The notes: a model not told the origin generated them from the sequence alone. Shown: positions 7,495 to 17,955, numbered from the stretch's first letter. The stretch is DNA of 64,000 bases from UBA2970 sp965221075 (GCA_965221075.1 OZ244865.1:3250899-3314898), one strand, 5' to 3'. Translations and numbers: made by a program.

Positions 7495-10400
7495 ATGAGA
7501 CTGCTCGCCCGGCTCTTCCCGCTCCTCTCCGTCCTGCTCCTGCCCGCGGTCCACGGAGGCTGGCTGGAGGACGGGGACCGGGTGGCCTTCCTGGGAGACG
7601 CCTTCATGGAGAGGGAGCAGCTCCACGGCTATGTGGAGACCCTGCTAACCGCCGCCCATGCAGGCAGGGACGTCCGCTTCTGCAACCTGGGATGGAGCGG
7701 GGACACCCCGCAGGGACGCTCCCGGGCCAGCTTCGGCTGGCACAGGCCGCCCGAGGAGTGGTTCGAGCAGATCCGCGGGGCTCTGGTCCAGTGGCGGCCC
7801 ACGGTGGTGGTGGTCGGCTACGGGATGGCCAGCTCCTTCGACGGCCCGGAGGGCGTGGAGCGCTTCGGGCGGGACTACCGCCGCCTGCTGGAGCGGATCC
7901 GGGAGTCCCTCCCCGAGGCCCCGCCGCGGTTCCTGCTGGTGGGTCCGGTCCGCCACGAGAGCCTGGAGCCGCCCCTGCCCGACCCCGAGGAGCACAACCG
8001 CCACCTGGAGCTCTACGACCAGGCCGTGGCCGGCATCGCCAGGGAGGAGGGGCTGCCCTACATCGGCCCCTACCGGGAGCTGGCGGGCGGCGAGGCGCTC
8101 ACCGGGAACGGCATCCACCTGGGCCCCTACGGATACTACCGGCTGGCGGGCCTGCTGGGCCGCTCCGTCGGCCTGCCCATGGACCGGAGCGTGGCTCTCG
8201 ACAGCCGCGGCGGCAGCCGCCTGTCCTTCGAGGTGGACGAGCCGGCCCTTCCCCTGCCCCGCCGCGATCCGGAGGGTGCGGCCTTCCCCCGGCCCGTCGA
8301 CCGGCGGACGGTCGCCGTCGAGGGCCTGCCCGAGGGGGAGTGGCGCCTGGAGATCGACGGAGAGGCGGCGGCCAGCGCTCCGGCCGCCCGGTGGGCCCGG
8401 GGCGTGGAGATCGGGCAGGGACCGGCCTTCGGGGAGGCCGAGACCCTGCGGCGGCTCGTCGTGGAGAAGAACCGGCTCTTCTTCCACCGCTACCGTCCCC
8501 AGAACCACACCTACCTGTTCGGCTTCCGCCGCCACGAGCAGGGGAGCAACGCCGCCGAGATCCCCGCCTTCGATCCCCTGATCGAGGAGCGCGAGGAGGC
8601 AATCCTGGAGGCGGCCCGGCCCCGCTCCCGGATCTACCGGTTGGCGCCGGGAGGGACGCCCGGGCCCGAAGCGCCGCGCCGCTCCCCCTCCTCCCCCCCG
8701 GAGGCCGGGGAGGAGGAGAGTTTCGAGCCGCAGCCCCTGCCCTCCTTCCAGCTGGCTCCGGAGCTGGAGATCTCGCTGTGGGCCAGCAACCCCCTGCTGC
8801 ACAAGCCCATCCACATGAACTTCGACGCCCGGGGCCGGCTCTGGGTCGCCAGCTCCTCGGTCTACCCCCAGATCCGCCCCGGAGAGCTGGCCCGGGACAC
8901 GATAGTCGTTCTGGAGGACCGGGACCGGGACGGGTTCGCCGAGCGCTCCACCACCTTCGCCGACGGGCTGCTCATTCCCACCGGGGTGGCGCCGGGGGAC
9001 GGCGGAGCCTACGTGGCGCAGAGCACCGAGCTGCTCCACTTCCGGGACCTCGACGGGGACGGGCGGGCCGACCAGAGGCGGATCGTGCTCTCGGGATTCG
9101 GCACCGAGGACACCCACCACATGCTCCACTCGCTGCGCTGGGGCCTCGACGGCCGGCTCTACATGAACCAGTCGATCTACATCCACAGCCACATCGAGAC
9201 CCCGCACGGCGTGCGCCGCCTCGACAGCGGCGGGATCTGGCGCCTGCAGCCCGCGTCCCTGGAGCTGGAGGTCTTCCTCAGGGGCCTGTGCAACCCCTGG
9301 GGCCACGACATCGACCGCTTCGGCCAGTCCTTCGCCACCGACGGGGCGGGATCCTCGGGGATCAACTTCGGGGTGCCCGGGGCCATGTACTTCACCTACG
9401 CACGGGCGGCGCGCACCCTGGACGGCATCAGCCCCGGACACTACCCCAAGTACTGCGGCCTGGAGATCCTCCATTCGAGCCACTTCCCCGAGGAATGGCA
9501 GGGCATGGCCCTGACCTGCGACTTCCGGGCCCACCGCATCGTCCCCTTCCGGATCGGGGAGGAGGGATCGGGCTACGCCGCCCAGGAGGGGGACGAATGG
9601 GTGCGGGGCGAGGGTAGCTCCTTCCGTCCGGTCGACCTCAAGACCGGGCCCGACGGGGCCCTCTACGTGGCCGACTGGTCCAATCCCATCATCCAGCACG
9701 GTGAGGTGGACTTCCGCGACCCGCGCCGCGACAAGGTCCACGGGCGGATCTGGCGCATCGTCCACCGGGACCGCCCCCTGGCCGAGCGGCCCGAGATCGA
9801 GGGCGCCCCCGAGGAGGCCCTCCTCGGCCTGCTGCTCTCGCCCGACCGCTTCGCCTCGCGCCAGGCCGCCCGGCAGCTGGCCGAGCGGGGCCCCGGCATC
9901 CTCCCCGCCCTCCGGCGCTGGGCCGGACAGCAGGAGTCGGAGAAGGCCCTGCTGCAAGCGCTCTGGCTCCGCCAGGCGCTGGACCGGCCCGACCAGGCCC
10001 TTCTGGAGCGGCTGCTCGAAGCCCGGGACGGACGCGTCCGGGCCGCGGCGGCGCGGGTGCTGGGCTGCTGGCAGCAACAGCTGGAGGGGAGCCTGGAGGC
10101 CCTTTCCGAACTCCTGGCCGACCCCCATCCCCGCGTGCGCCTCGAGGCCCTGCGGGCCCTGGCCCGGAACCCCTCCCCGCAGGCCGTGCCTCTCCAGCTC
10201 CAGGCCGCCGACCATCCCATGGACCGCTTCCTCGACTACGCCCTCTGGCTGGGGCTCCACGAGCGGGGCGGGGAATGGATCGGCGCCGTCCTGGAGGGAC
10301 GGTGGAGCCCCGAGGGACGGGAGCGCCAGCTCGATCACGCCCTGCGGGCGGTCCCCGCCCCGCAGGCGGCCCTGGCGCTGGACCGGCTGCTGCCTCCCGG

Positions 10401-12021
10401 AGGGATCGGGGAGGAGGGCCCCTGGATCGGGATCGTGGGCCGGGCCGGCTCGTCCCGCCACCTGGGCCTCCTGCTCGAAGGCCTCCTGGAGGGAAGCCTC
10501 GGCCCCGAGGCGGGGCAGCGCGCCCTCCAGGCACTGGAGGAGGCGCACCGGCTGCGGAAGGCCGCGCCCCCCGAAGGCGCGGCCGCCCGCATCGTGGATC
10601 TCTTCCAGGATCCCGATCTCCAGGCCGGCGCCCTGCGGCTGGCGGGCTCCTGGAAGGTCAGCGGCCTCGAGGACCGCCTGGCGGCCTTCCTAGCCGATCC
10701 CGACTGCCCGCCTCGCGCCCAGGAGGCGGCGGTCGAGGCCCTGCGGCGGCTGGGCTCGGAACCGGCGGCGGAGCAGCTGCGCCGCCTGCTGCAGAGGACC
10801 GCCGGCCTCTCCCAGCGGCCCGCGATCGCCGAGGCCCTGGCGTCTATGGATCTGGCCCGCTCGCTCGACGCAATCCTCGGGGCGATGGATCCCGGCATCG
10901 GATCCGCCCGGCTCCAGGGCATCTGGGAGGCGATGCTCCGCCAGAAGGACGCCGAGGAGCTGATCCGGGAGGCGCTCGGGGACCGCGTCCTCTCCCCCGA
11001 GGCGGCCGAGGCGGGCCTGAGGGCGGCCCGGTCCTCGGGACGCGGGCTGGGCGGCCTGCAGCTGGCCCTGGAACGGGCCGGAGGACTGGTTCCCCCGGCC
11101 GGAGAGGCTTCTCAGCAGCGGGTCAGGGACCTGGCCCGGAGGGCCTCCTCCGAGGGGGATCCCGACCGGGGGGAGGCCGTCTACCGCCGTCCCGAGCTGG
11201 GATGCGTCCTCTGCCACTCGATCGGGGGCGTCGGCGGCCGGGTAGGCCCCGATCTGACCTCGATCGGGGCCAGCGCCCCCATGGACTACCTGAGCGAGTC
11301 GCTGCTCCTTCCCAACGAGAAGATCAAGGAGGGCTACCACTCCCTGGTGGTGGAGACCGTCTCGGGCCTGGAGCACTCCGGGGTCCTGCAGAGCGAGACG
11401 CCCGAGGAGCTGGCTCTGCTCAACGCCGCCAACCAGCTCGTCAAGGTGCCGGCGGCCGACATCGCCGGCCGCCGCCCCGGGCTCTCGCTGATGCCCTCGG
11501 GGCTGATCGAGGCCCTCCCTCCCCGAGACCAGGCGGACCTGCTGCGGTTCCTCTCGCAGCTGGGGCGACCCGGGCGCTTCGACGCCTCCCGGGCCAGCGT
11601 GGCCCGCCGCTGGAGCCTCCTGCCGGGACGGCACACCGAGGAGCAGTTCGGGCTGGAGGGCGTCGTCCGGAATCCCGGAGCGCGGCAGTGGCGCCAGGCC
11701 GCCACCCTGGTGGACGGCCGGCTGACCCGCGAGGCCATGGCCCGGGCCCTCCAGCTGCCCAGCGTCCACCAGGCGACCAGCCTGGTGGGGCTCTTCGCCT
11801 GGAGCCGCCTGCACCTGGCCCGGGCGGAGGAAGTGATCCTGAGCCTCCAGTCTCCCGGCGACGCCCGCCTGTGGATTGGCGGCAGGGAGCAGGCCGTGGC
11901 GCCCTCCATCCGGATCGGGCTGGAGGCCGGGATCCACGACATCGTCCTGCGGCTGGACCCCAGGTCCCTGCCCGGCTCGATCCGGCTCGAGGCCAGCGCC
12001 GGGACCTTCCCGGCCGACTGA
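7495..12021 (+). CDS. Secreted SGNH-like / PVC-type dehydrogenase / HEAT / cytochrome c multidomain protein
   Basis: 1508 residues with an N-terminal signal peptide ending near LPAVHG. Domains in order: an SGNH-hydrolase-like fold at ~25-240 (FLGDAF, NLGWSGD, GNGIHLGPYG); a beta-propeller dehydrogenase region typical of Planctomycetes/Verrucomicrobia at ~420-760 (LWVASSSVYPQ, DRDGFAERSTTF, THHMLHSLRWG, DGALYVADWSNPI); HEAT-like helical repeats at ~770-1130; and a cytochrome c segment with CVLCH at residues 1237-1241 and later VGPDLTSIG. The C-terminal ~150 residues are a beta-rich extension. The SGNH block I has GDA instead of GDS, so the usual nucleophilic Ser is missing and that domain may be non-catalytic. 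Family knowledge suggests a periplasmic electron-transferring oxidoreductase acting on sugars or alcohols; the substrate is unknown. The sulfatase gene starts 10 nt later, so the pair is probably one operon acting on sulfated polysaccharide. Confidence 0.88.
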   Translation: MRLLARLFPLLSVLLLPAVHGGWLEDGDRVAFLGDAFMEREQLHGYVETLLTAAHAGRDVRFCNLGWSGDTPQGRSRASFGWHRPPEEWFEQIRGALVQWRPTVVVVGYGMASSFDGPEGVERFGRDYRRLLERIRESLPEAPPRFLLVGPVRHESLEPPLPDPEEHNRHLELYDQAVAGIAREEGLPYIGPYRELAGGEALTGNGIHLGPYGYYRLAGLLGRSVGLPMDRSVALDSRGGSRLSFEVDEPALPLPRRDPEGAAFPRPVDRRTVAVEGLPEGEWRLEIDGEAAASAPAARWARGVEIGQGPAFGEAETLRRLVVEKNRLFFHRYRPQNHTYLFGFRRHEQGSNAAEIPAFDPLIEEREEAILEAARPRSRIYRLAPGGTPGPEAPRRSPSSPPEAGEEESFEPQPLPSFQLAPELEISLWASNPLLHKPIHMNFDARGRLWVASSSVYPQIRPGELARDTIVVLEDRDRDGFAERSTTFADGLLIPTGVAPGDGGAYVAQSTELLHFRDLDGDGRADQRRIVLSGFGTEDTHHMLHSLRWGLDGRLYMNQSIYIHSHIETPHGVRRLDSGGIWRLQPASLELEVFLRGLCNPWGHDIDRFGQSFATDGAGSSGINFGVPGAMYFTYARAARTLDGISPGHYPKYCGLEILHSSHFPEEWQGMALTCDFRAHRIVPFRIGEEGSGYAAQEGDEWVRGEGSSFRPVDLKTGPDGALYVADWSNPIIQHGEVDFRDPRRDKVHGRIWRIVHRDRPLAERPEIEGAPEEALLGLLLSPDRFASRQAARQLAERGPGILPALRRWAGQQESEKALLQALWLRQALDRPDQALLERLLEARDGRVRAAAARVLGCWQQQLEGSLEALSELLADPHPRVRLEALRALARNPSPQAVPLQLQAADHPMDRFLDYALWLGLHERGGEWIGAVLEGRWSPEGRERQLDHALRAVPAPQAALALDRLLPPGGIGEEGPWIGIVGRAGSSRHLGLLLEGLLEGSLGPEAGQRALQALEEAHRLRKAAPPEGAAARIVDLFQDPDLQAGALRLAGSWKVSGLEDRLAAFLADPDCPPRAQEAAVEALRRLGSEPAAEQLRRLLQRTAGLSQRPAIAEALASMDLARSLDAILGAMDPGIGSARLQGIWEAMLRQKDAEELIREALGDRVLSPEAAEAGLRAARSSGRGLGGLQLALERAGGLVPPAGEASQQRVRDLARRASSEGDPDRGEAVYRRPELGCVLCHSIGGVGGRVGPDLTSIGASAPMDYLSESLLLPNEKIKEGYHSLVVETVSGLEHSGVLQSETPEELALLNAANQLVKVPAADIAGRRPGLSLMPSGLIEALPPRDQADLLRFLSQLGRPGRFDASRASVARRWSLLPGRHTEEQFGLEGVVRNPGARQWRQAATLVDGRLTREAMARALQLPSVHQATSLVGLFAWSRLHLARAEEVILSLQSPGDARLWIGGREQAVAPSIRIGLEAGIHDIVLRLDPRSLPGSIRLEASAGTFPAD

Positions 12022-12031
12022 TCCCCGGCGC

Positions 12032-13414
12032 ATGAAGACCCTGCTCGCCTCCCTGCTGGCCCTGTCCGCCGCCTGCGCCGCTCCCCCCAGCATGGTGGTG
12101 GTCCTGGTCGACGACATGGGCTGGGGCGACCTCTCCTGCTTCGGCGGCCCCGAGGGCTCCACCCCGAACATCGACCGGCTGGCCGCCGAGGGGATCCGCT
12201 TCCGCCAGTTCTACGTGAACTCCCCCATCTGCTCCCCCTCGCGCACCGCCCTGTCCACCGGACAGCACCCCCAGCGCTGGAACATCCACTCATACCTGGG
12301 CAGCCGGGATCTCAACCGCAGGCGGGGCAACGCCCAGTGGCTGGATCCCGCCGCCCCCATGCTGGCCCGCTCGCTGCAGCAGGCGGGCTACGCCACCGGG
12401 CACTTCGGGAAGTGGCACATGGGAGGCCAGCGCGACGTGGCCGACGCCCCGGAGATCGCCGCCTACGGCTTCGACGCCTCGCTGACCAATTTCGAGGGGA
12501 TGGGACCCAAGCTGCTCCCTCTGACAATCCTCCCTGGCGACCAGGCCCCCAAGCGGATCTGGGAGAAGGCCGAGATCCTGGGCGAGGGACACCGGTGGAT
12601 GCTGCGCAGCCACATCACCCAGGGCTTCGTGGACGAGGCCCTTGACTTCATCGCCAGGGCGCGCGACGAGGGGAGGCCCTTCTACGTCAACCTCTGGCCC
12701 GACGACGTCCACGGCCCCCTGTGGCCCCCGCCGGAGCGGTGGAGCGGCGATGTCCGGCAGCGCTACCTGGCGGTCCTGGAGGCCATGGACGCCCAGCTGG
12801 GGGTCCTCTTCGACGCCGTGCGCGGCGACCCCGCGCTGGCGGAAAGCACCCTGATCCTGGTGTGCAGCGACAACGGCCCGGCCCGGGGGCAGGGCCGCGC
12901 CGGGCCCTTCCGGGGCTACAAGGCCCAGCTCCACGAGGGAGGGATCCGCTCCCCCCTGGTGGCCTGGGGGCCGGGCCTGGTGGAGGGAGCGGGAATTGTT
13001 AACGGGGAGTCGGTGTTCTCGGCCATGGATCTGGTCCCCACCCTGCTGGAGCTGGCCGGAGCGGACCCGCCCCCCGGCGCGGCCTACGACGGCGAGGCCC
13101 TGGCGGACACCCTGCTGGGCCGGAGCCGGGACTCCCGCCGGGCCCCGCTGTTCTTCCGGCGGCCGCCCGACCGGGACGCCTTCTACGGGACGGACGACCT
13201 CCCCGACCTGGCCATGCGCCAGGGCCCCTGGAAGCTGCTCTGCGAGTACGACGGCAGCCGGCCCGAGCTCTACCACCTGGGCGAGGATCCGGGAGAGTCC
13301 CGCAGCCTGGCGGACCGGCATCCGGCCCGGGCCCGGGCCATGTACCGGGAGCTGGCTGCCTGGCACCAGGCCATGCCCGCGGACCGGGGAGCCGAGCTCG
13401 CCTCGGACCGCTAG
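12032..13414 (+). CDS. Secreted type I (formylglycine) sulfatase, intact copy (unit A)
   Basis: 460 residues with a signal peptide (MKTLLASLLALSAACAA). Metal-binding Asp pair in VLVDDMGWGD, the formylglycine motif CSPSR within SPICSPSRTALSTGQ, FGKWHMGG, the metal/sulfate-site block CSDNGPARG and the HEGGIRSPL motif are all present, so this copy is expected to be catalytically competent after Cys-to-formylglycine modification. It would hydrolyse sulfate esters in the periplasm, probably of an algal or host glycan. It follows the cytochrome c fusion gene by 10 nt. It is the only full-length copy of the sulfatase in the four-unit array; the other three lack their 5' ends. Confidence 0.95.
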   Translation: MKTLLASLLALSAACAAPPSMVVVLVDDMGWGDLSCFGGPEGSTPNIDRLAAEGIRFRQFYVNSPICSPSRTALSTGQHPQRWNIHSYLGSRDLNRRRGNAQWLDPAAPMLARSLQQAGYATGHFGKWHMGGQRDVADAPEIAAYGFDASLTNFEGMGPKLLPLTILPGDQAPKRIWEKAEILGEGHRWMLRSHITQGFVDEALDFIARARDEGRPFYVNLWPDDVHGPLWPPPERWSGDVRQRYLAVLEAMDAQLGVLFDAVRGDPALAESTLILVCSDNGPARGQGRAGPFRGYKAQLHEGGIRSPLVAWGPGLVEGAGIVNGESVFSAMDLVPTLLELAGADPPPGAAYDGEALADTLLGRSRDSRRAPLFFRRPPDRDAFYGTDDLPDLAMRQGPWKLLCEYDGSRPELYHLGEDPGESRSLADRHPARARAMYRELAAWHQAMPADRGAELASDR

Positions 13415-13985
13415 CCCACGCACGCCGGAACAGGCCTGGCCGATCGCTTGCGGGCGGTCCTCAAGCGAACCGAGCCCACGCACGCCCGTTCCTCGCCAGG
13501 AGGGCTCCGCTACTGGCTGCCGCACGAGATCGCGGCGCTGCGAGGCCCTGGACGCCAGCGCCCGAGCGCTGGATACCCGCCATCCTTGACCGGTCCGGGG
13601 TCGCCAGAAACAGCCGCAATTCGGCGATCGAGCGTACATCCCCGAGGCCCGATGCCAGAGAACAAGCTCGTTGCCGTTTCCCCTCGGAAACTAGGAGTCC
13701 CCCACGGGGAACCGGCCGTCTTCTCTTCATGGCCTGTTCCCTTCGATTCCATGCGGATGTCCTCCGAAAGGGCTCCCTGTTTCTCCTCGACATAAGGGAA
13801 GCGGCATCCTGCAATCCCATCTGGAGCCGATTGAAAAGGAGACTGAATCCGGAAGTACCGGAAAGAGCCGTTGATCTACGCTTTGCGTCGGAAGCCTCCC
13901 CAGGAACAGCCTTCCCTGGATCGATCCCGGCTCACATCGAAGGCATGCCACCCCAGTGACGCAACCAGCAGCCCCAGCAGAAACC
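13415..13985. other. Conserved spacer between sulfatase and PPC gene, unit A
   Basis: About 570 bp conserved in all four units. Units A and C share one version (for example GCCGCACGAGATCGCGG) and units B and D another (TGTCCACACGATATCGCGG), giving an alternating pattern. A 76-codon frame at 13729-13959 ends in a TGA that overlaps a GTG (GTGA at 13956) in frame with the PPC gene. The frame is open in other units too, but it loses its ATG in unit B and its differences are mostly amino-acid changing, so I do not call it a gene. It probably contains the PPC promoter; no clear boxes are visible. Confidence 0.5.
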
Positions 13986-16900
13986 ATGAAACCGCAGCAA
14001 GTGAAAACAACGCACGTCCCTGCCCAGGATTCCGAAAGCGAATGCAGGAGTCCCGGCCTTCTCCGCCTTCTGCTCCTGCAAATTCTCCTGATGGCGGGCG
14101 GATGCGTCAACGCAGGGAGCTTTCTGATCGGAGCCGTGGCGCAAACCGCCCATCGGGCAAGGAGGAGCCTTGGGGTTCCGGTTCCGGCGTTCGCTTCCCG
14201 AAGCCTGCGCCATACGATTCCTGCCCTCTGCGCCTGCGCATGCAGCCTGGCTACGGCAGCAGCGGACGATTGCGAGGACCTGGCACTGGTTGAACCGTCC
14301 ATGCTCAAGGCAAACGAACTGAACTACCGCAAGACCGGCTTGTACCGCGGCATTTCTCCAGCCACTGTCACCAACTACAGCATCTACCAGATCGACACCT
14401 CGAAGATAACATACAAGACCGGCACATTGCATGTGTATTCGGAAGAATTCAGCGAGTACTTTACAAGCAACTACGGATCGGTGGACACCTACGGCGTTCT
14501 GCTCGACTCGCAAGGATGCGAGCTGGCCAGGAACAGCGACAGCGGGGAGGACGACCATTTCCGCCTGTCGCACGACTACGATCCCGGCGAAACGTACTAT
14601 ATCAAGATCGGACTTGAAAGAACGCCCCAGAATTCCGCACTCTTCAAGCTGCATGCCTATGTGAGCAGCGATACCGACTATGAGCAGATAGGCCTGATCC
14701 ACGTTGATGGCGGCGAGTCCATCGACAAGCCAGGCGAAGAGAACCTATATCGCATCGACGTTCCCAAGCCGGGTATTCTGCATGTGATCACAGGGGGCTT
14801 CATGGATACATATGGCTCTCTGTACAAAGGCGACAAGTACGGAAGGTTCCACGAAAGCGAGGACAGCCTGATATGCGAGAACGACGATGTGATCGATCTG
14901 ATGTACGACAGCAGCAATACAGTTCTGAACCACTTCAACTGCTATTTGAAAAGATACGTGGAGCCTGGCACATACTATGTCAAGATCAGGCTCTACTCTC
15001 CCAAAGAGACAGGCAGCTATATTATTTCAACCATTTTCGAAGAGTTAGATCTAGGCGCCTCCAGCGTTATTAGCGCCAATGGACTGCATGCGGATTCGTT
15101 CGACAAGGCAGGAGCCTACAGCAACTACAAAGCATACCGGATCGATATCCAACAGACGGGGACCCTGTCCGTGAAGCTTTCCGGCGATACGGAAACTCGA
15201 AGGCATCTTCTGGATTCCGCAGGAAACGTGCTTGAATCTAACGACGACATCGAACCGGAAAGCGGAAGGCGGATCGCTCAGGAAGTCCATCAGGGACGCT
15301 ACTACCTTGTCATGCACCATTCGATGCTGGATGGAACAGGCGGATACGGAGTTGCCACATCCTTCGCCAGCCCTGTCAACTACACCGTAGTCCCCTACGA
15401 TCTGTCGCTCGATCCCGACACCAGTCATCTAGCTTCCATTGATAATGCAGGCGACTACAGCATATACAGGATGACCGTCACCAACCAGGGAACCTTGACC
15501 GTGTACACTACCGGCAGCATGGACACTTTCGGCCAGTTGCTGGATCACTCGGGCAAGGAGCTGGAATCCAGCGACGACGCAATCGTCGGCTTCAGCAATT
15601 TCTACATCAGCCGAAACGTAGACCCTGGAACCTACTATGTCAAGGTAAGGCACTATTCGGATTCGGGAACTGGAGACTACGAAATAGTCAGAAGCTCTGT
15701 GAATTCGCTCGAGGATATCCATTCGGATCTGGATGGAGATGGACTTTCAAGATACGAGGAGACGCATCTGTTCTCCTACTACCATCTGGATCCTCTCAAC
15801 CCAGACAGCGACGGCAACGGAACATCGGACGGCTACGAGGACTTCGACAACGATCGCGTCTCCAACAAGTTCGAGATCAACCGGTACGATTCCCATCCTC
15901 TCGATGCGTACAGCCTGGATCCGAATGGCGAGATTACGGACGCATCCTGGCTGTTTCTGGCTCCCATGGACATAAACAGCGTCTCGTCGCTGATGAATGC
16001 CTGGGACCAGATTCAAGCCATTGATGATAGAAGCACATCGCTGATCCTGGTATCGAGCGGACAGGAAGAGTCGCTGGTTTCATCCAGCTCACGGCAGGCG
16101 ACTACCCGCTTTGTTGGAACAACAACTTCCAATGGCGAATCGCATCTGAATTTCACGCTCGATTCAGATCAAACCAATGCGGTTCACGACTTGTACTATC
16201 TGGCCAGCCTGTCCATTGGCTTCTATTGGGAAAGAGTGGGCGAAGTTCGATATGGGGCGACTAACAGTATTCCGGCAAGCCTGTTTCCATCGAACCAGGG
16301 TTTCTTCACATCGGGCAGCAAGGAGGATGCGGACGAGGACGGATTGACAGATGGCTTCGAGCTGCTTGTAACTAGAACAAGTCCCACCAACCCAGATTCT
16401 GCAGTCGACCTGGACAATGACGGAGTTCCGGAATCCTTCCTTGACTATTCCGATAACTTAATTCGGGACTCTGAGGAAGATTTCGATGCAGATGGATTGC
16501 CAAACCTATTAGAATACCGCGTGCGAACCAATCCTCTAAGTTCCGATTCGGATCGCGATGGAATATCAGACTCTGAAGAAGATAGCAACGGAGATGGAAC
16601 AACCGACCTTGAAGAACACTTGAACACAATTGAGTTGCCAAATGGTTATAGAGATTTCACCGTTTTGCTTAATGTGGAAGGAACTGAAGATATCTACGAT
16701 TTGGAATATTGTGATATATTTGTATATAACGATGCTGTATCTGTTACAAGCGCGGTTGTTACGAATCAAACTTTCTTGCAAATACGATATCAATTTTTAA
16801 AAGACAATGTTTTTTTCAAGACTCCAAAAACAATAGGTTCAAGGTGGACCCTTTCTTACTTTGCTAATGGGTCTTCTCTCAATGATGTTTCTCCCTATGT

Positions 16901-17717
16901 TGTTTCAAGCAATGTCTGGGGCCAGGCTGACTTAAGTCATGTAGTGATGCCAACGATTAACCAAGCAAAAATGCAAGAAGATTTTGATTTTCCAGAATAT
17001 CAAGAAGATCTCAATTTTGAAACAATAAATATTGCACAGGAACGCATTCAATCTATCAAATATACACACAATATTATTAAGCTATTTGACTATGGAATAA
17101 TTGATAGCAAATCAAATTATGTTCCTGCGGTATTGCAAAAAAGCACATATCTCGAAAGACTGCATTCATATAGAACTAGAGCTCTCCATAGACATAGATT
17201 TCATAATAGATATATCTCAGACTCTCATAGCTTGGGTTATATCAATAGCCACATACACTATGATAATTGTGACATTTTTAACCTCTACGACGTCTCAGAA
17301 TTGACAAAAACTTTTAATCAATACGCCAATGATATTGTAGCCGAGGTTGATCCAATTCTCTCTGGCAGTTTGCCCGATTTGATGTTAGCAATTCGTGATG
17401 CCTTCAAAGGATACGAACACGCCTATCCAGAGGTTAATTTTAACTCTTCAATAAACAATCGTTCCATGACATTGCTTGCAGGATTTGATATATCAAGCTA
17501 CAGCACGCCCTTTGTTTCTCCAGTATATGCTTTATGGATCGATCCTGACGCCAATATTTATTCGAATATTCGGGATTATGGATCAGCAGCTCTTGCATTC
17601 AGAGTTTTAGAAATGGAAACACGTACATATATGGTTTGGGATCCAGACACAAGATTCTATTATTATATGGAGTCGGACCCAGACGGTGGCCTTGTTTATA
17701 TTGACCTGAATCAGTGA
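13986..17717 (+). CDS. Large secreted PPC-domain / calcium-repeat protein, copy 1
   Basis: 1243 residues from the ATG that begins MKPQQ in all four copies; an in-frame GTG at 13956 is an alternative. Residues ~25-95 form an unusual leader with two hydrophobic stretches (LLRLLLLQILLMAGG and IPALCACACSLATAAA), the second ending in a signal-peptidase-like ATAAA. Then come about four beta-sandwich repeats of bacterial pre-peptidase C-terminal (PPC) type, each with DPGTYYVKVR- or EPGTYYVKIR-like strands, up to ~575. Two blocks of DxDxDG calcium-loop/TSP3-like repeats follow (DLDGDGLSRYEE near 585; DADEDGLTDGFE, DSDRDGISDSEED at ~790-870). The C-terminal ~360 residues are AT-rich in DNA, mostly unlike the other copies, and of no recognised family; only faint motifs remain (YLERLHSYRTRAL). 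Probably a surface or secreted protein; function unknown. Confidence 0.85.
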   Translation: MKPQQVKTTHVPAQDSESECRSPGLLRLLLLQILLMAGGCVNAGSFLIGAVAQTAHRARRSLGVPVPAFASRSLRHTIPALCACACSLATAAADDCEDLALVEPSMLKANELNYRKTGLYRGISPATVTNYSIYQIDTSKITYKTGTLHVYSEEFSEYFTSNYGSVDTYGVLLDSQGCELARNSDSGEDDHFRLSHDYDPGETYYIKIGLERTPQNSALFKLHAYVSSDTDYEQIGLIHVDGGESIDKPGEENLYRIDVPKPGILHVITGGFMDTYGSLYKGDKYGRFHESEDSLICENDDVIDLMYDSSNTVLNHFNCYLKRYVEPGTYYVKIRLYSPKETGSYIISTIFEELDLGASSVISANGLHADSFDKAGAYSNYKAYRIDIQQTGTLSVKLSGDTETRRHLLDSAGNVLESNDDIEPESGRRIAQEVHQGRYYLVMHHSMLDGTGGYGVATSFASPVNYTVVPYDLSLDPDTSHLASIDNAGDYSIYRMTVTNQGTLTVYTTGSMDTFGQLLDHSGKELESSDDAIVGFSNFYISRNVDPGTYYVKVRHYSDSGTGDYEIVRSSVNSLEDIHSDLDGDGLSRYEETHLFSYYHLDPLNPDSDGNGTSDGYEDFDNDRVSNKFEINRYDSHPLDAYSLDPNGEITDASWLFLAPMDINSVSSLMNAWDQIQAIDDRSTSLILVSSGQEESLVSSSSRQATTRFVGTTTSNGESHLNFTLDSDQTNAVHDLYYLASLSIGFYWERVGEVRYGATNSIPASLFPSNQGFFTSGSKEDADEDGLTDGFELLVTRTSPTNPDSAVDLDNDGVPESFLDYSDNLIRDSEEDFDADGLPNLLEYRVRTNPLSSDSDRDGISDSEEDSNGDGTTDLEEHLNTIELPNGYRDFTVLLNVEGTEDIYDLEYCDIFVYNDAVSVTSAVVTNQTFLQIRYQFLKDNVFFKTPKTIGSRWTLSYFANGSSLNDVSPYVVSSNVWGQADLSHVVMPTINQAKMQEDFDFPEYQEDLNFETINIAQERIQSIKYTHNIIKLFDYGIIDSKSNYVPAVLQKSTYLERLHSYRTRALHRHRFHNRYISDSHSLGYINSHIHYDNCDIFNLYDVSELTKTFNQYANDIVAEVDPILSGSLPDLMLAIRDAFKGYEHAYPEVNFNSSINNRSMTLLAGFDISSYSTPFVSPVYALWIDPDANIYSNIRDYGSAALAFRVLEMETRTYMVWDPDTRFYYYMESDPDGGLVYIDLNQ

Positions 17718-17955
17718 GTCTATACCCTTGGTTGCTCCATATAATAGATAGGTTCCGGTACTTCGATCGCTTCGCTTCTTCCGTGCTTCCCGAAGGGCCA
17801 CGGTGGAGCAGAGAAGTGGTCCAAGGAATCAGAAGCTACTAGAATTGGGACATTTTGGTTGAATATCTACATCAAGCGTGTACGTGAAGGATGCGAAGAA
17901 TGTCAGGCCTCAAGCACTTGAGCGCCCTTGGTATGGCCCACAGGATTCTGCGAGC

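Noticed and set aside
13729..13959. A 76-codon ORF in the sulfatase-PPC spacer, ending in a GTGA overlap
   Set aside because: Open in several units, but the ATG is lost in unit B, differences between units mostly change the amino acid, and no ribosome site or family is seen.
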